NCBI GenBank assembly: GCA_031082125.1
Contig: JAVHLM010000024.1
Span: 62,357-126,356, forward strand
DNA length: 64,000 bases
DNA from: Candidatus Eremiobacterota bacterium
GTDB taxonomy: Bacteria > Vulcanimicrobiota > CADAWZ01 > Ess09-12
Reading direction: 5' to 3'
A program made the translations under genes and the position numbers. Below the pieces are notes generated by a model. It was not told the DNA's origin. It searched no databases and was given only the letters and a program-made list of their open reading frames with translations. This document shows, piece after piece, positions 60,263 to 64,000 of this stretch. The first letter of the stretch is position 1. Each line of letters starts with the position of its first letter.

Positions 60263-61282
60263 ATGGATGAGAAAGTAATAGGTTTCCTCTCTTTCCGCGA
60301 GAGCCTTCCCGGCGCCGTCATTGACGAGATAAACAGGAGAAGAATCGACGGGGTGAGGGCTGAGCACTGCAAGGTCTCCGAGTCAAGGATCGGGGAGAAG
60401 AATCCTTACTCGGTCATCGTTGACAGGGTCTCTCATATTGTATCCTATTACAAGCCCTATCTCAAGAATGCCGCCCTTTCAGGGACCTACGTGATAAACA
60501 ATCCTTTCTGGCTTCTTGCCGATGACAAGTTTTACAATTACAGCCTTGCATCAAGGCTCGGCGTGGCCGTTCCGCGCACCGTGTGCCTTCCCTCAAGGAC
60601 CTATCCTGTTGACACCGATGAGGGCGATCTTCACAATCTCGCCGGCGAGATGGACTGGGCAGGCATCACGGAATACGTGGGCTTCCCCGCGATACTCAAG
60701 CCCTATGACGGTTACGGGTGGCGCAATGTCTACCGGGTGAACACGCCGGGAGAGTTCTTTGAAAAATACGAGGAAACTGGCGAAATGGTCATGGTGCTCC
60801 AGGAATATATTCAATATGAACATTACATACGGTGCATTGTGATCGGCAGGAGCCACGTGCTCCCCATCAGGTATGATCCCTCGCAGCCTTTCGGCGGGCG
60901 CCAGTATATAGTGGATCATGAGCACCTCACTGCCGAGCTGGGGCAGCGCATCGTGGACGATTGCATCACAATCAACAGGGCCCTGGGTTACGACATGAAC
61001 AGCGTGGAGTTTGCCATCAAGAACGGAACCCCCTATGCAGTGGATTTCATGAACCCGATCCCTGACACTGAGCCTGAGCGGATCTCCGCGGAGTATTTCT
61101 CCTGGGTCGTGAACAGGCTTGCCGACGTGACGATAGAGTATGCGCTCAGCGGGAAGAAAACCATAGATTTCGAGAAGCTCGAGAGAAAGTTGAAGGCTCT
61201 GCCGCCACCCTGCAAAGAGCTGCAGGGCGGCAACGCTCCGCAGGAGCTACAGAGCAGCGATGCTCCCCAAGAGCCCGGATAG
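60263..61282 (+). CDS. ATP-grasp family ligase
   Basis: A 339-residue ATP-grasp enzyme of RimK/glutathione-synthetase-like layout. Signatures are the pre-ATP segment NNPFWLLADDKFYNYSLASR, FPAILKPYDGYGWRNV (ATP-binding lysine), MVLQEYIQYEHYIRCIVIG, and the metal-binding SVEFAIKNGTPYAVDFMNP. It would join a carboxylate, via acyl phosphate, to an amine or thiol. The C-terminal 35 residues are a low-complexity repeat (GGNAPQELQSSDAPQEPG). The translin gene follows within about 30 bases, implying an operon. Substrates are unknown. Confidence 0.85.
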   Translation: MDEKVIGFLSFRESLPGAVIDEINRRRIDGVRAEHCKVSESRIGEKNPYSVIVDRVSHIVSYYKPYLKNAALSGTYVINNPFWLLADDKFYNYSLASRLGVAVPRTVCLPSRTYPVDTDEGDLHNLAGEMDWAGITEYVGFPAILKPYDGYGWRNVYRVNTPGEFFEKYEETGEMVMVLQEYIQYEHYIRCIVIGRSHVLPIRYDPSQPFGGRQYIVDHEHLTAELGQRIVDDCITINRALGYDMNSVEFAIKNGTPYAVDFMNPIPDTEPERISAEYFSWVVNRLADVTIEYALSGKKTIDFEKLERKLKALPPPCKELQGGNAPQELQSSDAPQEPG

Positions 61283-61309
61283 TAAAATTTTATTGGAGGA
61301 GTGACTACC

Positions 61310-61960
61310 ATGGCATGCAAGAATCTTGAAGGCGTGGCGAAAAAGATCTCAAAGCGGTTTGACGGTCTCAACGAGGCAAGAGACAGGATCCTGAAAGTCC
61401 AGAGAGATATCATCAGGGCTTCGTCGCTCTCGATCAGGGCGACCCATCGAGGCGAGTTTGAGAGGGCCCGTGAATTGCTCGGGGAGGCCCGCAGCCTTTT
61501 CACGGGCAATGCGGAAACCCTCAAGCACTATCCGGAGCTTTACTATACGGGCTTTGTACAGGATGCCCAGAAGGAGTACGCCGAGGCCTCGATCACCCTT
61601 GCTCTCATCCTCCGCGAGCCCATATCGGATCCCGACGAGCTGGGCGTGGAATACGCCTCCTATCTCAATGGCATGGGCGAGGCCGTAGGTGAGCTCAGGC
61701 GCTACCTCCTTGACAGGATAAGGGCAGAGGACGAGGCGACAGGAGAGGACATCATGGAGTCCATGGATGAGATTTACTATGTCCTCACCTCAATGGACTA
61801 TCCTGATGCGATAACGAGGGGCCTCAGGAGGACCACCGATATCGCGCGCTCCACCATAGAGAAGACAAGGGGCGATCTCACCCATAACCTGGGGCAGAAG
61901 CGGCTGAAGAAAAGTCTCATGCACCTGGAAGAAAAGCTTGCCTCCGGTGGTATGGCATGA
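61310..61960 (+). CDS. translin family protein
   Basis: A 216-residue all-helical protein with the translin pattern: ISKRFDGLNEARDRILKVQRDIIRASSLSIRATHRGEFERARELL at the N-terminus (described in pieces: the RDIIRASS and HRGEFERA blocks are diagnostic), LGVEYASYLNGMGEAVGELRR in the middle, and DAITRGLRRTTDIARSTIEKTR near the end. Translin and TRAX form octameric RNA/DNA-binding shells in eukaryotes and archaea; bacterial members are uncommon. ATG 61310 is ten bases from GGAGG; GTG 61301 is possible. It follows the ATP-grasp gene closely. A role in RNA handling is inferred from family. Confidence 0.72.
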   Translation: MACKNLEGVAKKISKRFDGLNEARDRILKVQRDIIRASSLSIRATHRGEFERARELLGEARSLFTGNAETLKHYPELYYTGFVQDAQKEYAEASITLALILREPISDPDELGVEYASYLNGMGEAVGELRRYLLDRIRAEDEATGEDIMESMDEIYYVLTSMDYPDAITRGLRRTTDIARSTIEKTRGDLTHNLGQKRLKKSLMHLEEKLASGGMA

Positions 61961-62003
61961 TGAGGGGGGCAGCTCTCCACCCACCCATGAAGGAGGAATC
62001 ACC

Positions 62004-62432
62004 ATGGCGGCTCTTTTTAGAATCTCCGCGCTGATATGCCTTATAAGTATCCTTGCCCTGCCCTGCCTGGCCAAGGAGAAGGTACCGTCCCCCCTCCCGG
62101 GGGAGATCCCCTCTCAATGGTCGCCTGTGGATGGCGCCCAGGGAGTGCAGTATGCCCCCGGCCAGTCCTATGACATCTTCCGGTACACTGACGGATATTA
62201 CTGCCTGAACCAGGGGAAGTGGTACAGAAAGGCCGATGAAAAGGCTCCATGGAGCGTAACGGTGAATATTCCCCAGGTCTTTTTCCAGGTCCAGTCGGGC
62301 TATTTCAAGTATCCCCCGGGCTGGGCCAAGGGCAGGAAAGCGGGCTGGAGCGGCGCACCGGTGCCTCCCGGTCAGCTGAAAAAGAACACCGGCACGAAGG
62401 GCGCCAAAGTGCCTCCGGGACAGGTAAAATAG
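62004..62432 (+). CDS. small secreted protein
   Basis: A 142-residue protein with a signal peptide (MAALFRISALICLISILALP, cleavage before KEKVPS). The mature part has a YDIFRYTDGYYCLNQGKWYR beta-hairpin, FFQVQSGYFKYPPGWAKG, and Pro/Gly/Lys tail repeats (VPPGQLKK, VPPGQVK). AGGAGG lies nine bases before ATG 62004, so the longer frame starting inside the translin gene is not used. The YYCLNQGKWY unit is common in small periplasmic proteins of unknown function. It is probably the third gene of the ATP-grasp/translin unit. Confidence 0.65.
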   Translation: MAALFRISALICLISILALPCLAKEKVPSPLPGEIPSQWSPVDGAQGVQYAPGQSYDIFRYTDGYYCLNQGKWYRKADEKAPWSVTVNIPQVFFQVQSGYFKYPPGWAKGRKAGWSGAPVPPGQLKKNTGTKGAKVPPGQVK

Positions 62433-62439
62433 GGGGGGG

Positions 62440-62772
62440 CTATTCCCCTTGACGGGGTGCCCCGTCAGGAGCCGATCCCGAGGGAGGTGGCTCAGGGGGA
62501 GGGGCTCCCGGTGCCGCAGGTGTCCCCGGGTTGGGTGGAATCCCCGGTGCGGGGGGCGCCGTGCCCGTGAGCGGCGGCTTCTTCTCTTCCTCGTAGAGCT
62601 TCTTCTTGATCCACTCGTACACGTGGCTTCCAATGAAAAAGAGGGCCATGATGACAATGGTCCACAGTATCATGGTCTTCATCATCTTGATGGCTTTGAG
62701 GAAAGCCTTGATGATGGCGATGATGATGGCGATGATGCCTCCGTAAGCGAGAAACCTTGCGAAATTCCGCAT
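62440..62772 (-). CDS. small membrane protein with proline-rich tail
   Basis: A 110-residue protein with two membrane helices (about 7-25 and 32-53: YGGIIAIIIAIIKAFLKAI and MILWTIVIMALFFIG), a short basic stretch, YEWIKKKLYEEEKK, and a C-terminal Pro/Gly/Ala tail of about 40 residues. It is not recognised. The start at 62772 follows AAGGTGG; a GTG at 62781 is the alternative. It converges on the secreted-protein gene with seven bases between stops. Confidence 0.5.
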   Translation of the reverse strand: MRNFARFLAYGGIIAIIIAIIKAFLKAIKMMKTMILWTIVIMALFFIGSHVYEWIKKKLYEEEKKPPLTGTAPPAPGIPPNPGTPAAPGAPPPEPPPSGSAPDGAPRQGE

Positions 62773-63024
62773 GACACCCACCTTGTGCAGAAAGATGTGC
62801 TCCCTGCCTCTCTGCTGCTCTTCTTCCCGCAGGGAAACAAGCCTAATTTCTCATGTGAGCATGGCATTTCCTTCTTAGGGCATGCATCGGATCACATTTT
62901 CCCATGCACTTTCTCCCCCTCACAAATCACCAGCCTATGAGATAGCCGGAGAGTTTTGCCGGGAAGTGCGGCCGCACCCAGGATTCAAAACGCAGATAAA
63001 GAACCTGGTAAATATGCCCTTCAA

Positions 63025-63584
63025 TCACTCCTGTCCTTCTTTTTCCGGAAAGAGCCGGAATATATCGCGCTTCCAGTGAAAGCGGCACAGCATAGCATTC
63101 ATGAAGTCTTCAAAGGAGGGACAGATCCAGTTCGCGCCATCACCGCCACCAAATACCCGGGTCAACGGGCCAAGACCATACCGCTCAACTCCAATCATCG
63201 CCGCGGTCTCCCAGAAATTATCGGCGTCCATCAGTCCGCCGAAGTAAGTTTTCCGGGTCACTTCATACTCACCATTTCCCTCAGTCCCCCGCCGGGGACG
63301 CTTCCCCTCATACCATAATCCCAGGCGGATTTCTTTTTTCGCGCTGGCTTTGGGCGCCCTTTTCGAATCATATCATCACACTGGCTTAACATTGAAGAAA
63401 GGCCGTCACGGGAAGATTCAAAAGTGTTCTGCCGGAATTGTTCACTTATCTGCTCATAACCCATTCCCGGCTCAAAAGAGATCTCAATAGGAGGAGGCTG
63501 GTAGCGGAGCACGAAGGGTTCTCTGAATTCAATGGTATCGAGAAAATCAAAATCCTTTTTGAGTACTTGTGCATCTATTAACAT
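63025..63584 (-). pseudogene. remnant of a UPF0236/ISKra4-like transposase
   Basis: Two overlapping minus-strand frames together read as the front half of a transposase. The first (63258-63584) is an N-terminal region ending RKGRPKPARKKKSAWDY. The second (63025-63261, frame shifted) has RKTYFGGLMDADNFWE, GGGDGANWICPSF and CRFHWKRDIFR, the GDGAxWI and FH-K pattern of UPF0236/ISKra4-type transposases. It then stops, with the C-terminal half missing. The frameshift and truncation indicate a dead element. No terminal inverted repeats were found. Confidence 0.5.
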
Positions 63585-63702
63585 AGGTCTGCTACTCCTT
63601 TGGCTTAATGGTTTTGCACCTATAGAGATGAAAAAGAGTGGCAGGCCGCTTCATTTTTCCTGAACAATATCTTTACAGACAAGTCGATGGGCCTGGGGAG
63701 AG

Positions 63703-63793
63703 TGTGGATAAGCCCCGGGAAGGGTGATGGACCACGAGGCTTATCCAAATCCTGTGGACAGCGAATTGTCACAAATCTTCTCCTGTCCACAGG
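63703..63793. other. cluster of DnaA-box-like 9-mers
   Basis: Four sites in 91 bases: TGTGGATAA (63703-63711, perfect TTATCCACA on the minus strand), TTATCCAAA (63741-63749), TGTGGACAG (63753-63761) and CTGTCCACA (63783-63791). The last two extend to an 11-base inverted repeat, CCTGTGGACAG and CTGTCCACAGG. A moderately AT-rich stretch lies to the left (about 63560-63700). This could be a replication origin or a DnaA-regulated site. No dnaA or dnaN gene is in the window. Confidence 0.4.
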
Positions 63794-63908
63794 ATGGCAC
63801 TCTCCCCGGGCATCCACCTCCGCGGCAAAGATTAGTTATGAAAGGAAATCTCTGGAGAGGCCCCAGGGGTGATCGGTGTGACGAAACTACCGGGGAAAAC
63901 ATGATCCG

Positions 63909-64000
63909 ATGTACTCCCGCCTGCCGTACCATAAGTATAGAGGTTTGCTGTTGCCTCAGGATGTCCCTGATGTTAAAGAAGCTTGGATTATTGTAAAAAT
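63909..64000 (+). CDS. possible 5' end of a gene running off the window
   Basis: An open frame from ATG 63909 to the window edge, 30 codons without a stop, starting MYSRLPYHKYRGLLLPQDV and continuing with PDVKEAWIIVK. The composition looks protein-like but the ribosome site is weak. Nothing more can be said from this fragment. Confidence 0.35.
   Translation, partial: MYSRLPYHKYRGLLLPQDVPDVKEAWIIVK

Noticed and set aside
63687..63996. Several 60-90 codon frames across the DnaA-box region
   Set aside because: They overlap each other on both strands, contain the inverted repeat and show no domain or ribosome site.
1..64000. tRNA and rRNA genes
   Set aside because: No T-loop (GGTTCGAATCC-like) with matching acceptor stem and no conserved rRNA segment was noticed; a covariance search would be needed to exclude unusual tRNAs.

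Overview
The window reads as one contiguous, gene-dense stretch of chromosome from a GC-rich, Gram-negative-type (diderm) bacterium. Diderm traits are an OmpA-type peptidoglycan-binding domain, periplasmic lipoprotein and TolB-like proteins, a periplasmic lytic transglycosylase and a type II/IV pilus inner-membrane protein. PspA/IM30, a Ycf46-like AAA ATPase, NfeD/flotillin, a DUF2993 protein, long HEAT-repeat proteins and a bacterial translin homologue suggest a deep, poorly cultivated lineage (for instance near Eremiobacterota or Armatimonadota). That placement is a guess and is not resolved by the sequence. Glutamate dehydrogenase, acetate kinase, pyruvate phosphate dikinase and two further PEP-utilising-type enzymes point to fermentative or amino-acid-based central metabolism. 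No tRNA, rRNA, prophage or CRISPR array was seen; the only mobile-element trace is a broken transposase near the right edge.

Layout. 1-10 kb: radical SAM protein, C39-like peptidase, PEP/pyruvate-binding protein, gdhA, a zinc-ribbon VWA membrane protein, a YkgJ/TPR protein, a DUF2993 protein and a pilin-like protein. 10-14 kb: unknown protein, M28 peptidase, ackA, CPBP protease. 14.2-23.6 kb: an eight-gene minus-strand cluster, probably one operon: pspA, a substrate-binding protein fused to an OmpA domain, ABC permease, ABC ATPase, a membrane coiled-coil protein, a Ycf46-like AAA ATPase, a coiled-coil protein and an HD phosphohydrolase. 23.7-29.8 kb: archaeosine-type radical SAM protein, carbamoyltransferase, rifampicin-phosphotransferase-like enzyme, EF-hand protein. 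30-39 kb: small ORF, secreted protein, 1291-residue HEAT protein, GspF/PilC, two tandem paralogous propeller-like proteins. 39-51 kb: ppdK, TolB-like protein, dgt-dnaG-rpoD, pseudopilin-like secreted protein, NfeD-flotillin, murI. 52-64 kb: small protein followed by a radical SAM/SPASM enzyme, crotonase, lytic transglycosylase, lipoproteins, DUF1521 protein, ATP-grasp-translin pair, transposase remnant, and a cluster of DnaA-box-like 9-mers.

Two things stand out. First, the PspA/ABC/AAA cluster looks like an integrated envelope-maintenance or transport machine whose binding protein is tethered to both the inner membrane and the cell wall. Second, four scattered genes (C39-like peptidase, EF-hand protein, 94-residue protein, DUF1521 protein) share repeated palindromic TGTTAACA sites just upstream of sigma70-type promoters that have exact 17-bp spacers. 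None of the four has a classical signal peptide and two have calcium-linked domains (EF hands; a DUF1521 domain with the GDPH self-cleavage motif), so they look like an undescribed regulon of possibly exported proteins.
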